A stretch of 64,000 bases of DNA from Hydractinia symbiolongicarpus (GCF_029227915.1 NC_079880.1:22196501-22260500), one strand, 5' to 3'. Positions 24,043 through 36,645 are shown, counted from the first letter of the stretch. Notes: generated by a model not told the origin, from the sequence alone. A program made the numbers and translations.

Positions 24043-24955
24043 TCAATCAGTCATAGAGTTTTTCAAATCCTGAGTGAGCCATTGACACGCCCTTCCTCTT
24101 ATTCTTTTTACGATATATGGTGCATGGCTGTTAAAAACCTCCTTCATAGTGCTATTAAAATATTTTAACGCTTGATTTACATCTTCCATTTCGTACATAT
24201 AATCCCAGTTCACTCGTTCAAAATCTTTATCCATTGCCTCTGGGTCATATTTAGAGTAATTACGGCAGGTAACAACTCTTGGTGTGAGTTTCATACTGTT
24301 TATTTTCCTGACGCATCCTACCATATCGTGATCTCCTATGCTCATGGGAAATACTTTGGTATGTGAGATTGATTTAGCATTGTTACTCGCAATTATATCA
24401 ATAAGTGTCTCCGAGGTCTCTGTAGTACGAGTTGGTTGTTTAACAAGTTGTTTAAAACCATATAGTTGTACTATGTCTTTAAATTCCTTATTATCATTGC
24501 GTTCCCTATAGTTGACATTAAAGCCTTCCTTCTTTCTCTTCTCTTGCCACATTTAATAAAATTTCGTCAAATGTTTTACTAAAGTCCGTGGACAAATAAT
24601 CTGAAGAATTCGGTGGTCTATAAGAAGCACCTAAGAGATCATTTTTTGCTTTTTTGATGATCATTTCAATCCATATACATTCCGCAGGTTTGGTTTCCAA
24701 ATCAGTTTGCCTCTCCGAATTAATTCTATCCTTCATGTAAACTGCAACTCCTCCTCCTTTACCTTGTCGTTCACATCGTTGAACAAACTTGTATCCATCG
24801 ATTTGATATAAATTGTTATTATCATTAAATCCGCTACGTTGTATAAGTGTCTCAGAAAGGGTCATAATACCGATCTCACTACATCGGTGCATAAGTTGCT
24901 GAAGATGTACGAAATTCGTAAAGATACCTAAGATGTTCTGGTGAATTATCATCAT
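24043..24955 (-). pseudogene. LINE APE-type endonuclease fragment (unit 2)
   Basis: Same organisation as 6350-7262 but less damaged. The first frame (24955-24518) runs uninterrupted from HQNILGIFTNF through LSETL, GGGVAVYMKD and GASYRPPNSSDYLS. The second (24552-24043) carries FNVNY, LVKQPTRTT, GDHDMVG and the HAPYIVKR linker. The frameshift between them coincides with loss of the GDFN motif, so this damage predates the duplication. No RT follows. Confidence 0.82.
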
Positions 24956-25089
24956 TCCTTTCCTACTTGTAAATGCTTGAATATTACTAACGAAATCTCG
25001 TCTTCTGTTACATAAGTTGGTTCGCTATCAACTCCATGTAATAAAATTAGAAAGAGCAGTATCATACGTGCGACCTTTCTCGCCGCCAT
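24952..25089 (-). CDS. 45-aa signal-peptide-like ORF overlapping the LINE endonuclease start (unit 2)
   Basis: Counterpart of 7259-7396 at the same length, with the same MAARKVARMILLFLILLHG start and conservative changes near the end (VTLVIL to ISLVIF). The stop codon again overlaps the endonuclease ATG (ATGA). Origin and function unknown. Confidence 0.4.
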   Translation of the reverse strand: MAARKVARMILLFLILLHGVDSEPTYVTEDEISLVIFKHLQVGKE

Positions 25090-25737
25090 CTTAACAACAT
25101 TCAACTAGCCTTTTGTAGGGAATTAGGACACATTAGGAGGGAGAACAAACTATAGTGATTATTAACACTTTAAAAGAAAAAAATATTTATAATAAAGGTT
25201 AAAGAGATAATTCAAACTTGAATTGAATCTGCTGTGAGGAATTGTTTGAAAAATTAATAATATAAAAGTTAATAGAATTTTTTTTTGTATAAAACTTGTA
25301 TCATTCTGCTTGATGTTGATAAAATACTATTTCGCGTTAATAACAAACCAAATGGAATGTCTTTAATGAAAAGAAGAAGAACAATCATGTATGACTCTTT
25401 ATTTTATCTTTTTTTCTAAGTACAATGGAAAATGACTCACATTTTTACACATGATAATTTAGCCACTATTAAAAATTTTTTCACTGACTGGCGACTCTAA
25501 TTCGCCAAAATAATTGTGAAGATAGAAAATTGTTGTTCGATAAACATTCGCAAATATTTTTTATTCAAGATCTATTTTTGAAATGTAAATGTTGGTTATT
25601 AAGTCAAATGTAAAGCAAAAATGGAATGAAGTGATTTTTAACTAAACAAAATAAGCTTCCGCGTCAGACTTTCTAACATAAGTATTTGGAAAAGTGTTAA
25701 GTAGTATAGTGAAAAATATGCAAAGATATGTTGTTGT

Positions 25738-25830
25738 TTTATTATTATTATTTACGTTTGGTCTCTTTAAAATCAACTTATCTAAACAATTACACTTATT
25801 TGTTTATTAGACACGATAAAATAGGACACA
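25738..25830 (+). other. Candidate signal-peptide exon upstream of lectin gene, unit 2
   Basis: An ATG at 25738 opens MQRYVVVLLLLFTFGLF, a plausible signal peptide, in the 5' region of the lectin gene. The frame closes within 31 codons and no clear donor in the right phase is seen. In unit 1 the matching ATG is ATC (near 8038). It may be unrelated to the lectin gene. Confidence 0.25.
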
Positions 25831-25897
25831 GACAAACTTACGAACGTCATTACATGGATTTTGTGGTGTTTTAGCGTTACTGAATTGTATTGCATTT

Positions 25898-26193
25898 TGA
25901 TTTATTTTCTTTTTACCCAGGATAGCCTCCTCTGTTTTTATTGATACTGCTATCAAAGAGGGTCCTGCAAAGGAGGTCTTAGTACATTAAACCTCCCATT
26001 TCAACTACAAAAGTCGTGCAAGCACAGCAATCGCTCAGCTACGCAACAGCCTAAGATATAAATCCTATTCTCATGCCGAACGCTAAGTAGAAAGGATAGA
26101 TTCACACTTTTTTAGTGTCTGGCATGACTCGGGCGGGATTTGAACCCAAGACCTCTCACACTGGAAGGGAACGCTCTGCGACTAGGCTACAAT
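25898..26193 (-). mobile_element. tRNA-derived SINE, family A (unit 2)
   Basis: Orthologous to the SINE at 8247-8545, with the same position and orientation, so its insertion predates the segmental duplication. The tRNA-like head has GTAGCCTAGTCGCAGAGCG and GGGTTCAAATCCC on the minus strand. The A tail is shortened and interrupted. Confidence 0.82.
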
Positions 26194-26657
26194 ACATTTC
26201 TATAAGAAACGTGTAGGTGCAGGAAGTATGAGTGACATGATGTATATCAACAAGCGAAATACGCATCGAACTAATTTTAGAATTTAGACTTAATGAACAG
26301 GTTACATAATATACATGTTTTAAATAATATAATAGCCACAAGAGGCTCATATCCTTTAAATAACTTTTAAGCAACAGTCCAATATAAATTGGGTAAATAT
26401 AAAATGAGTATGGATAAAAACAAAGTTATAAAAAATATAATAGATTCCGAAACATGTTTTTACCTAAATTGGAATAAGAACCATATAAACAATGTAAGTG
26501 TAACTAAAGTTTTATTTTGATTGATGCACAGCCAGCATTTTATCCTAACTGAGCAAGCAAACACGTGAATTTCATCAAATGAACCCCAACCTGAAATTTT
26601 CTGTTAACAAACGCGTATCCAGTCACAATTTTACCTTTTAGATTTTATTTCGTCACC

Positions 26658-26954
26658 GTGTGCGTATTGTGGTCCTCACTGAACGCACACATCACGCGAC
26701 TGCCATGTCACCATCATGCCAACTTTTCGATCAAACTACTAAATTCATATTTCAATGGCAGTATTGGAAAATCCATCGATTCCATATCATTATTAGACTG
26801 CTACAAACACTGCGTGGGTGCAAGCTCATGTAAGTTTGTGAACTACCACGCGAGTCGAAAGCATTGTGAATTGGTGTTTTCGCAATCAGGAGGTGATATT
26901 AACGCTGCAGATGGATGGATGTTCAGCTCAACAGATTTTTCTCAGAACCAAAAT
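26658..26954 (+). CDS. PAN/apple-domain exon of secreted lectin-like gene, copy 2
   Basis: Counterpart of 9006-9302, with DCYKHCVGASSCKFVNYH, HCELVF and GWMFSST, and the same phase-0 donor (AACCAAAAT then GTAAGA). Copy 2 keeps the tryptophan in a GW context where copy 1 has EW. Upstream, TTTTACCTTTTAG at about 26628-26640 is a possible acceptor that unit 1 lacks. The 5' exon is unresolved and the coordinate marks the open frame only. Confidence 0.7.
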
Positions 26955-29877
26955 GTAAGACTATCTGTTTTCTAGCTTATCTTTCTGTGTTGTACCGTAT
27001 GCATGGCTCCTTGAGCAAACAAAGCAACTTGTAAAGTATTGCCGGGCAGAAGTGAGAAAATTTAAAAATGGTTTTGGTACTTTTCTTGCTCCAAAAGTAA
27101 TGTTTTATACGATGACAAACGTGACTAAAACGAAAGTCTGATTTCTTATCAAGCAAACACGTGAATTTGGACTTCTTAAGTCATTTGTCAGTACTATGGT
27201 AAGTACCATTAAGTCCCATTTAAGATGCTGTGCTATAATGTTCAAATTAATTCAATATTATTGCTAGAATGGTAGGAAGTACAGTGTCATAGCAAGGTAA
27301 TCTTTTTTCAAAAATAACACAAGCTTTCACGTCTCACAACATACATGTGACAAACATCTGGTGTACACTGAAACTACAGTGGGAATGATGTCAACAGTAA
27401 GAAAGATTTGAGGCATTTCGACACAAGCTAGGTCGTTCAAGCACAAGGCGTGTCAAAGCAGCTGATTAAGACATAAAAGAAGAATGCTGCAAACAAAGAT
27501 GCACAAACAGAATGAACAAAGTACCAATGAACAAATGAACATATGAACAAACAAACTAACAAAACGAAACGAAACGAAACAAAACGAAAGGAAACCAAAC
27601 ATAAAACTGTAACACTTGGAATTTTATCCAAATTCTTATTAATCAAAATCTCAGACACAATTTACAGAAACTTTAATCAAGCCTGAAAGTGCCTTCAATT
27701 GAGCAGGACAAATCTAAAATATTCGCATATACCAACCTTTAAAGACATAACATTTTCATTCATATTCAGCTTAATGTTTTAACAACATCTAACTACTCTG
27801 GTCAATGGTCAAGTGCACAGTATCAACTCCTTTTTCCCCAGTCCTAGAACTAGCGCAGTCCAACATTTAGAATTTTTCGTATTTCCCTAAGCCTTGGTGT
27901 GTCTTTTAATTTTATGAAAAAAATGCATTTAAAATAATGATATTTTAAAAAGAAGCCATGTGGTTTTCTTTTATTCTTCAGGCTCCGTTACATCGTGAGA
28001 TATGACCTAGGATATAAAATAGCAACGAATAAAATTTCTATAGTTATCTACTTGAATATAAATTATATTATAAATATTTTAATATTTTTTGTGAAAAAAA
28101 TTATTTATATATGATGAAGCCACAGGAAACGGGAATATACGTTCAGCGGATGGTCAAAATATAATTTTTTCACACAAAAAGTTATTGTGCGCCACAAATC
28201 AAAATGTGCAAAATGTTGACTAATATTTGCTCAGTTTACTCTGCTCTGTTATGTAAAAAAGGGAATAAGGATTTTTCTTTTAGTAAGAATTTTTATATAT
28301 ATTAGCCACATTTTTTGTTACCAGTAACATCGATTTCATTTTGTAACAGGTTGTAAATAAACTATAGACTACTAGGACACAAAAAATTTTCAAGGAAATA
28401 GTAACAAATTTAATTTTGTTACAATCGCAATGAAAATTGTCGCCTTTCGTGCAACAGGTAACATTCCATCACAACAAGGAATAAATTGGATATAATAACT
28501 GCATTCTGATTGGCTGAATACAAAAAATGTTGATTTGGAATTCTAAAACACGAAGAATTTTTTTTGGTATATCTTTTCAATAACTCGCAAATAGTGTTCG
28601 ACAATTTTTTGCATCGTGTCTGTCTATTATTTTATGACAAAAATAGCACTATTCTATATCTGGATTTCAGAAAATACTAATGGCATATTAATCGTTTAGC
28701 CGGTCTATACAGGAAAATATAGACTGAGGTCATGACGTCATAGACCGAACGCAGTAAGGTCCATGTGAGTGACAGAGGTTTATTAGCCCACTGATTGATT
28801 CATAACTAATATTGAAAAATAAGGTTTTACAGTCCAGGGACCTTTACCAAAGACAAGGCTTTGGTGGAAACCATGTAACTTTCTTTATATTTCGAACGTA
28901 CACAGACATTCGATCTACAACTCGTTCAAAAATAAACAATACAATACAACTTTTAAAAACAGAATATTTCAAAACAGTTTTAAAACTCAATTCTTTGTCG
29001 TTTCGCTGGTGGAGTGTTCGTATTAAAATTAAATGTACAATTGTTAAAATTTCCTTCGGAAAAAAATGAAGAGAGGGTTGAAGACTGCGTGGAACTGGAA
29101 GTATTAAGAGCTTTCGAATGGTTATATACGTCTAGTTGGTTATTATTTGAACTCAAGATGTTTGATATTTTTTAACGGTGAGTGGTACTAGCTGGTTTTT
29201 AATTGCTTAACGAATCAATATTTTTGTGACCACTGTGTTAGGCTACATAAAATTCGGGGACATTTGCATTCAAAAGCTTTCCAATGTAGTCATGTAAGGG
29301 AGTCAGGTTCATATTTTTTTCCGTTCTTCTGTTTGACATTAATAAATAGTTAACACAGTGTGTTGTGCCGTTGTTCTGGTATATGATGAGTCTACATTGT
29401 TGCATGTTTTGACAATACCTGATAAAGGTGTTTGCTGCAAACGTATTACAATATTTTGTTGCTTTTGCCTGTTATCCTGCTATGAATTCGTCTATTTCAT
29501 TCTAATCGTCAAATAAACTATCGTCTATCAGACGAAAAAAAGAAGTAATTAACATTTTCTACCACTTTAAATTAACTTTCTTGTTTTGTTTTTGTTTTGA
29601 TGTCGGTTAATACGGCGTCATGTAGACTAGTCACTTGAAAAAAAATTCCGAGAACGTTCGCAAATACTCAACAGTGGGTTAATAAATACTTTTATTTCAG
29701 TTATTTTAGAAATATTTCAAGTAAATATCTCACTATCTGAAACGGTTTAAACTGAGAACTGAAACTAAACTGAAAAATCATATTTACCTGTCAGGTGCAC
29801 TGGAAAAGCGTATTGTTATCCATCGTTTAATTTCTTTATTTTTCTAATCTAACAATGAAATTATTTTTATTCAACAG
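26955..29877 (+). other. Intron between PAN and EGF exons, copy 2
   Basis: Bounded by GTAAGA and TTATTCAACAG, colinear with 9303-12128 except for a unit-specific segment at 27597-27805. It holds a GAAAC-type microsatellite (about 27560-27590) and no supported gene. Confidence 0.6.
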
Positions 29878-29962
29878 AAAGGTCCTCTGTGCAGAAGTAC
29901 AGAACCTTGCACGGCAACAGAAAAATGCGAAGATACTTGTACCGGTCAAGGATATAAGTGCA
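29878..29962 (+). CDS. EGF-like exon of lectin-like gene, copy 2
   Basis: An 85-nt exon identical in reading to 12129-12213: phase 0 in, phase 1 out, five cysteines ending in GYKC. Flanking TTCAACAG and GTAAGT are preserved. Confidence 0.82.
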
Positions 29963-30145
29963 GTAAGTTTCTGTAAATTTTTTTGTATTATATGGGACTT
30001 TTCTAGTAAGTGTTTTTACGAAATTCAGAACAGTTCTTTTAAAACTTGTAAATCTACAAATCACAACAAAAATATAATACCGCCCTAATAACGCCACTTT
30101 TTTAGTTTATTTTTTAAGTTTATTTATGAAGAAAACTTATTTCAG

Positions 30146-30151
30146 AATGCG
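30146..30151 (+). CDS. 6-nt microexon AATGCG, copy 2
   Basis: ACTTATTTCAG | AATGCG | GTAAGTATT is identical to unit 1 although nearby intron sequence has diverged by small indels (about 30105-30120). It encodes Lys-Cys at the end of the EGF-like module. Support comes from perfect splice signals, phase compatibility on both sides and gain of an even cysteine number. Confidence 0.72.
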
Positions 30152-30330
30152 GTAAGTATTCCCTGCTAAACATATTACATTCTAATTTTAGAGCTCTCAG
30201 TTTGAGCATGTCTAGCGCTTCTAAAAGTGATATCCATCTTAAATTGATGGTGACGATAATTGAGGATCGTATATAGAAAGTAGCCTTGGAAATTAACAAA
30301 AAATAATTTTTTGATATATCTAAATTTTAG

Positions 30331-30773
30331 TCCAGCTGGTAAACGTGAATCTTCTCACAGCCACGAATGCCTCTAACATTCACGAATGGTACGATGACGC
30401 CCCCTCTTTTGCGGTTGACATGACGACAGGACAATCACTGGAGCAGTCATGTGCGGCATTTATGAATGCCACGGATCAATGGTTTTTGCTTGATTTGGGG
30501 AAAAACGTTTCAATAGAATCTATCATACTACGCAATCCTGATCAAGATGGGGTTGAAGAAAGATTTACCGATCTTAATCTCTATATAGGAAATAATGGCG
30601 ATAATCTTGAGCTGAACTCCCTCTGTATATCTGTCCAAAATCACACTACAAATTTATACGGAGAATACACTTGCTGGTATGGCTCTGTTCTGAGTGGAAG
30701 ATATATTTCTGCGAAAATTAGTGGAGCAAAGAATTTTAATTTTTGTAACATTGAAGTGTTTATAGCGAAGTAA
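30331..30773 (+). CDS. F-type lectin (fucolectin-like) terminal exon, copy 2
   Basis: A 443-nt exon equal in length to copy 1, preceded by AAATTTTAG, phase 1, ending in TAA. The domain motifs are the same (VNVNLLTATN, DQWFLLDLGKN, LYIGNNG, YTCWYG, CNIEVF), with Ile replacing Val in LNSLCIS. The intron before it lacks the unit 1 SINE-like insert. The very high identity, compared with the flanking DNA, hints at constraint or recent exchange. Confidence 0.85.
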
Positions 30774-30831
30774 TGTTTTCGTACAGCTTACTTTACTGAC
30801 TTTTACAGGTAAATATTTTTTAAATCATCTA

Positions 30832-31093
30832 AAGCTTACCTTTTGCTAAAAAAAATGGGCTCATATAAAAGATCTTTGAAAGTAAGCTAAGAATCCTTCT
30901 TTTTTTTTTTTTTGGAAAATTTTTAATTGGTCTTCGAGATATTTGTCTTGAAAGTTTCACTAATTATTTGAAATTATGACGTCATGAAAGGTGTTATTAA
31001 GCATAATTATAATAACTATTATAATTGTATTAAAATGTATGTAAAATGTTGAAAACGCCAAACCGACCAGCCAAAACACATTTTAAACCCATT
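30832..31093. mobile_element. Truncated AGGTTACCTCCCG-type MITE, unit 2
   Basis: Only the left part of the element at 13415-13852 survives (from TACCTTTTGC to GACCAGCCAAAACACATTTTAAACCC). It is then joined to sequence matching unit 1 position about 14335, so the right terminus was deleted. Confidence 0.55.
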
Positions 31094-31813
31094 TTGAAAA
31101 AATGTCAGTCTTTTTTAACGAAACTTTTCTCGCTCTCTTGGCTATTGGACTGTGCCTATATCACCTAAACCTTGGATTAGGCTTAGACGTAGAGTAAAAT
31201 TTGCTTAAAAACTGCTCAAAAGAAGAAAAAAAAGGTTATTTAAAATTTTGGCAGTGTTTGCTCACAACCATTTGCTGTAAAGTCTTATCCACCACTCAAT
31301 AACTCACTACTTTCTCGAATTAAAATCAGGAAAAAGGATCTGCTCTGCAAATGAGTTTAAACGACGAGAGAAAGTTACACAATATTAAATCAATGTAATC
31401 CGGTAATGAATTTCCAAACCTCGCAGATTATATAGCTGAGATCAAAGGTCTATTTATTAACAGAGTTGACCAAAAACAAGCTGGACGAAATCTAATGATT
31501 AATCACGTCACCAAACACATTTAGAAATGGCGTGACGTGCCAGTTAATTATTTTTCTTTTTACTTTGTTTGATTCCTTAGGACCATTATGCTATTCATTT
31601 TATATATACCTACTAAATAATTGTAACTTGGTAACATTTTATATGCACTGACGATGGTTTTATACCGAAATTTTAACTTGTTTGTTTTTACTTTCTTAAC
31701 CCATATAGTAACTCCATACAGACATTCTACATGCAAATTTTGGTAAAGTTGCTTATTAAGAAGTGGTTGGGTAAAAAAATTTGTTCAAAATAGGCGCATG
31801 TAGCTTTATTCCG
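31094..31813. other. Intergenic sequence, unit 2
   Basis: Colinear with 14336-15058. No gene, RNA or terminal repeat is recognised. Confidence 0.35.
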
Positions 31814-32920
31814 GTGTAACGGGGAATTAGGACTAGGAAATTAAGACCCATGAGTCCTAAATCCCTAGGGATTTTTGACTTAGGGAGTTTTAGTACCCTA
31901 GTGAATTAGGAATCCACTGACGAGTTAGGACTCTACCAGAAATATGACTCGTTGTAATAATGAAGACATATTTTATTAGTGAATTAGGTCTTTTTGTTGT
32001 GAAATAGATCTTTCGAACTCTGAACTTAGGCTGGCTTAATAATGACATAATAGACGGTGCCCAAAAACTTATATGCAAAGCCTTAGACAAAATAGACCGC
32101 TTCCAGTCAGTGCTCAATTCACCCAAAAAAAAAAATTATGATTAGTGAGTAACGAGCATATACAGTTGTTACATGACGGAAACCAACATTGGCTACTCTC
32201 CCTTTGTTCCTGTAACCGTGTTCAAATTTGCGACAGCCTGAAAGACAAACCTGGTCAGCATACTTTGAGGAGTTTAAACACAATCTATGGAAAATTTAAA
32301 GACACCTAAATTGGAAAGCAATATCATTTCTTCCTGTTCGAAAGCAAGAAGACGGTATCAACTGTGGCGTATTTGCTAATGCTTACGCATTTGAAATTCT
32401 GGATGGGAAATCGCCCATTGAAGCTGGATTTGATATGCAGCAGATGAGAAGCCATCTCATTTCGTATTTAGTGGAGAAAGAATTGCGACCGTTTAAAGAA
32501 GTACAACGAAGTAATGTACCTTGAGCAAAATAACTTTCAATGGAATTATTTTTGGAATTTGTTGAAATATTATCGTTTTCATTGTTAATATTTATTTTTA
32601 AAGCACATTTTTATATTTTTATACTTCTGCATGTATGCATACATACACCCAATATTAATATTGTATAAACATTTACAATTTATTTGTAATTTTGTTTGAT
32701 TTCTTTTAAAAGATGATTTTTCTTTGAAAAAATTGTTTTATTCATTAACTTTACAAACCATTACCTTGAAGTTTTAATTCATCGAAGCATTCCCAAATGA
32801 CTAGGGAATTAGAACTGCCTAAGTCTTAAAACACTAGAAAAAGATGACTGCAAATCCTAATTCACTAGGGAATTATAACTCTGGAGTCTCAATTCCCTGC
32901 TTCCTAATTCCCCATGACAC
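31814..32920 (+). mobile_element. 1.1 kb TIR element carrying a Ulp1/C48 protease remnant (unit 2)
   Basis: Both termini are preserved: GTGTAACGGGGAATTAGGA at the left and TCCTAATTCCCCATGACAC at the right, which are inverted with two mismatches near the outer edge. Further in, GACTAGGAAATTAAGACCC pairs with the GAGTCTCAATTCCCTGC region. The target site duplication is not clear. No transposase is seen. Confidence 0.75.
32035..32523 (+). pseudogene. Ulp1/SENP-like C48 cysteine protease remnant (unit 2)
   Basis: The same three blocks as 15279-15768: WLNNDIIDGAQKLI, HDGNQHWLLSL with ICDSL, and QEDGINCGVFANAYA with FDMQQMRSHLISYLVEKEL. The His, Asp, Gln and Cys of the C48 site are all present, but the blocks lie in different frames. 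Not expected to be functional. Confidence 0.75.
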
Positions 32921-33009
32921 AGGAACATATCAGGGCACTTGTAGAAAAAAAATAATAAAATTGTAATATATTAAAGCCTGTTAAAGTAAAATGTAAGGCT
33001 TATTGGCAA

Positions 33010-33500
33010 TTTTGCATGTTTTGCTATATTCTTCTTCACCAAGAGCAACTTTTGTCTACAATGAACGTCATATTCAACAAATTTCAGCTTTGGAAACATT
33101 CTAAACTCGACTTGATACTTTCAGTTTTTTCGGGGCCGAGTAGTATGCGTGTAAGAGAAGAGAGAAAAAGGGAACACAAACAACATTGTTTTCATAAATT
33201 GGAATTTAGGGATCATTTTAGTCTTCTTCTAGCCTCATGTAAGTAAATAAGTAAGTAATGTTTTCTCAATGTAAAAAAAGTTAATAAAATTGATGCTTAT
33301 GCCATCTTTCTGGGATATTGCACTCCCAATTTTGAAAATAGAACTTTTGTCCAGAGTTGAACAAAATTATTGTATTTTTCCGTATTATCTCATTTTTTTG
33401 CATTAAATTACATGTGACGTTGCATATTACCATTCCTGCGTAATAATGAAATGAAAGGAGCATATTAAAAATCATGAAAAAATTGAAATATAACTTAAGG
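33010..33500 (+). repeat. Dispersed GTAAGTAAGT-family repeat, unit 2
   Basis: Counterpart of 16253-16790, deleted for about 130 bases at about 33445, where CCTGCGTAATAATGAAATG joins AAGGAGCATATT. Confidence 0.6.
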
Positions 33501-33689
33501 CTCAATGGCATCAGTGCACAAAAGTTGAAGTTAGGAATAATTTTTTTCTGAAAGGTGGGCATATTGGGGCGTATTCAATGTACCATCTGTAATCGACATC
33601 GACATCTGTAAAAAATGGCAAAAGTGATTGGTTGATGGAAAGTTGTATAATGTGAAAGATAATAAAAGAAAGTCCGAATCGGAGACACC

Positions 33690-36645
33690 AATCTTACATT
33701 ATTTCTTAATGAAAATCGTAGTAGAGGTCTGATCAAGATTCATTGTGACTGGCAGAAGGGTATATACAACGTATGGAAGAGGAAGTTTACCGAGCCCATT
33801 AGTACACCCCAAAGATGCGCACCTGCTCGAAGAGATTTTATCGGACCAACTGGAAATGCGACTGTTTCTATTGCGGTAAAGGGTGCAAGGTTGATCCTAA
33901 CAATTCGAACTGAAAGAATTGGCAAGAAGTTACAACATTGCTGATTAAAAAGAATATCTTGCACATATGTCTGAAAGAAAAAGATGAACAGTCGGAAGCA
34001 ATGAGATTACGGTTGCTCGCCACCAGTGATTTAGTGGTTGCAAAAGGCCGTAGTCGTGATAAACGCAGAAGAATTTCTTTAATAAATGCCTTTCAACATC
34101 AGTTGGACGACCAGTTGATTTGACTTGCAAGAAGAACTTTAAAGCTGTAGGCCAGTGGCAGAAGAGGCAGAAGTTTATACTCTTCAAGAAATTCATCAAA
34201 AAATGGTCGAGTTAGTTGGTTTTACAGAGAATGTATTTACCTTAAAGTGAATGAAAAAAGATAAAATTGCATTATCAGCAGCGTGTAAGATTTGTTGCCG
34301 CAATTGTAAAAATTAACTAAAGTGTGTTTTTAGAATATGATCGATTAACTAATCAAAGAAAAATGATATCAAAGCAAAGTAGAAAAACGACGAAGCTCGA
34401 AGAATAAGCATTACTGCAACAAAGCTAGTCTAAAGAATCTCATATCCTCTCATATCAAAAAAATATGATTAGGAACACTACCCACTTAAGGAAAGTATGT
34501 GAAAAGTAGATGAAACACTCAAATGGCTGCCACCATATCTAAAGTTATTTAAACCTTTGTAGAAGTAACATTAAACAAGTCGCAATTAGATAGGCGATTA
34601 CGCAAGCTTCGAAACCGAAGTTTTTGTTTCTCGCCAGTACTTCCTGGAATTGGAAATGATGCTGATCACGTACTTGGGTCGCGTTGGCTAGTTGATTTAT
34701 TTCTACGTTTTGGATTTAGCTGTAGCTATAAATAAGTCAGAAGATTAATGCAATTAACACTAAGACGTGGCTATCTTACGACAAAACAATTACAAGGATG
34801 GTTTGTGCAATGGTTAGCATATAATGTTGATCATGATGTGTGTACTTTGAGTGGAAATAAATCGTTGCATGCTATGGGAATCGTGTACTCAATCACCAGC
34901 ATGAAGAATGCCACTGTAGACACCCTTGCTCAAAAGAGAAATTTCCAATGTGTCAGTGAAGTGATCAAGAATAAAGAAATCGTGATCAAAGAATATCTTC
35001 CATCATCAAAAACTGGCCTGTTTACCGTCAAGTTCAATGACATATGTAGTTTCAAATAAATTCATCAAAATTTATCATTTGACTGTCACATGGATTTCTT
35101 TTGGGACAGTTCTTTTCCTTTTAAAGATCATGTTCGTCCGAAATGATCTAGGTCTATTACTCAGTCCTCCGATGTCAAATATCCAGGAAAATCGAACGTG
35201 ACCTTTCTTTTGATAATAGATCCAAGTCCAATTGATCCATCCTGCACCTTCACCACGCTATACTTTGTCATTCATCAAGCCAAGTCACTGAACATAGAAA
35301 CGCTAGTATTATTCCTCGATCTATCTTTATGGATTAAAGCAACATAAATAGCTACTGTAAATACTGAAAATAACATTGTTCAATTTGATAAAGAGGAGAT
35401 GCTACAACTGGAAGAGCTGTTTGAGAGTATTAACCCTATTTGGTATGGACTTTTTTGACCCTTGTAATATTGGGGGGCATAAAGTGCCCGCGGGCTGTAA
35501 CTTTTGTTCTGTTTGGTTTTAAGTGACGAAACTTAGCACAAAGAAGCATCAACATGTTGTGACTTAATCAGTGACAAAATAATTAGTTTGACATGTCATC
35601 ACAGGAAGTGATGACTTAATAATGAGACAATGGTAAAAGAAAATATGTCTTTCTTAGAAATTCTTGTTTTTTTATCTTTTTTAAAACTATTTACAGTACT
35701 AGTCATTAAAAAAGTAATATAAGAATGTAAAATATTATTAGGGACATTAACAGGTGGTATAAAGACAAAGGATTTCTTTAAGGAGAAAATGGAAATCGAT
35801 TACAATTCAATTCTTCAAGAATTGTTTTTGAAAATTCTATATTTGAGAACCTTAGTGTTAGTAGCTGCCATGGAATAAAACTTGGTATATCTATTAGCAC
35901 TTACGTCAGTAGCTACACAATGAGGATAATTTGGATTGACATGGGACAAAATGACCTATGACGTTATCATATGACAATAGAAATAGAGAAATAGGAAATT
36001 ACAAGCATTCTGGTTTGTATATTACAAATATTCCGGTCTGCAAATTACACAGTATGCATGTCAATATTGACATGCATACTTTTTGTCACTATCACATACA
36101 TAATTCATATGCATACCACTTGTTAGTTTAGGAAGCATTTATTTTTAGCACTACAATAAAAAAGTTGATATGGGCACCTGTCAAAAAGGAGAAGGTTACA
36201 TTGACAGGACAATTTTTGGAAATTTTTTTTTTTTTAATTTTCAAAAGTCCAATAAAAGTTAGGAAAATTCACAAAATTTCAGGTAATTTCATTCAGCATT
36301 TAAAAAGTTATTAGAACTTGAAAATGCCCCCCCCCCCCCCCCATACCAAATACGGTTAAGAAGTCACCTGTTCTTGTTGCAGAATCTACCAAAATTGCAA
36401 TTGTTGACGTTGAGATACAAAGATCGCAGAAATAGATTAATAGAAATGTTTCGAACAGTTAAGTTCTGGCTATAATATTTAGACTACGTAGATGTTTTAA
36501 AAATGTTTATCGAAGCTGAGGGAACAGGCAAATGGAATTTGCAAATCAGTGCTGGAATTGATTTACTTGCTGCCACAGAACGTACATTATGCCAAATCTG
36601 CACGTCTTTATTTACAAAACATGGTGGAGTTGGAAATTAAACACC
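33690..36645 (+). pseudogene. Degenerate multicopy transposon-associated gene (unit 2)
   Basis: Same ordered blocks as 16800-19400, some better preserved: a 103-codon open frame (34748-35059) reads FVQWLAYNVDHDVCTLSGNK, LHAMGIVYSITSMKNATVDT and IVIKEYLPSSKTGLFTVKFN. Unit 2 also retains EEMLQLEELFESI just before the TTAA where the piggyBac-like MITE lies; skipping that element joins ESI to KKSPVLVAESTKIAIVDVE in frame. The 3' block VDVLKMFIEAEGTGKWNLQ ends at about 36640. Unnamed family, recalled from invertebrate genomes; no function is claimed. Confidence 0.6.
35434..36355. mobile_element. piggyBac-like MITE (unit 2)
   Basis: The element is flanked by TTAA on both sides (35430-35433 and 36356-36359), the piggyBac signature target. 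Termini are CCCTATTTGGTATGG (left) and, inverted, CCGTATTTGGTATGG (right). A second inner inverted block, GGGGGGCATAAAGTGCCC, is present at the left (about 35472); its partner at the right is lost in unit 2 but kept in unit 1 (about 19072). No transposase ORF is present. Removing it restores the host frame. Confidence 0.7.
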
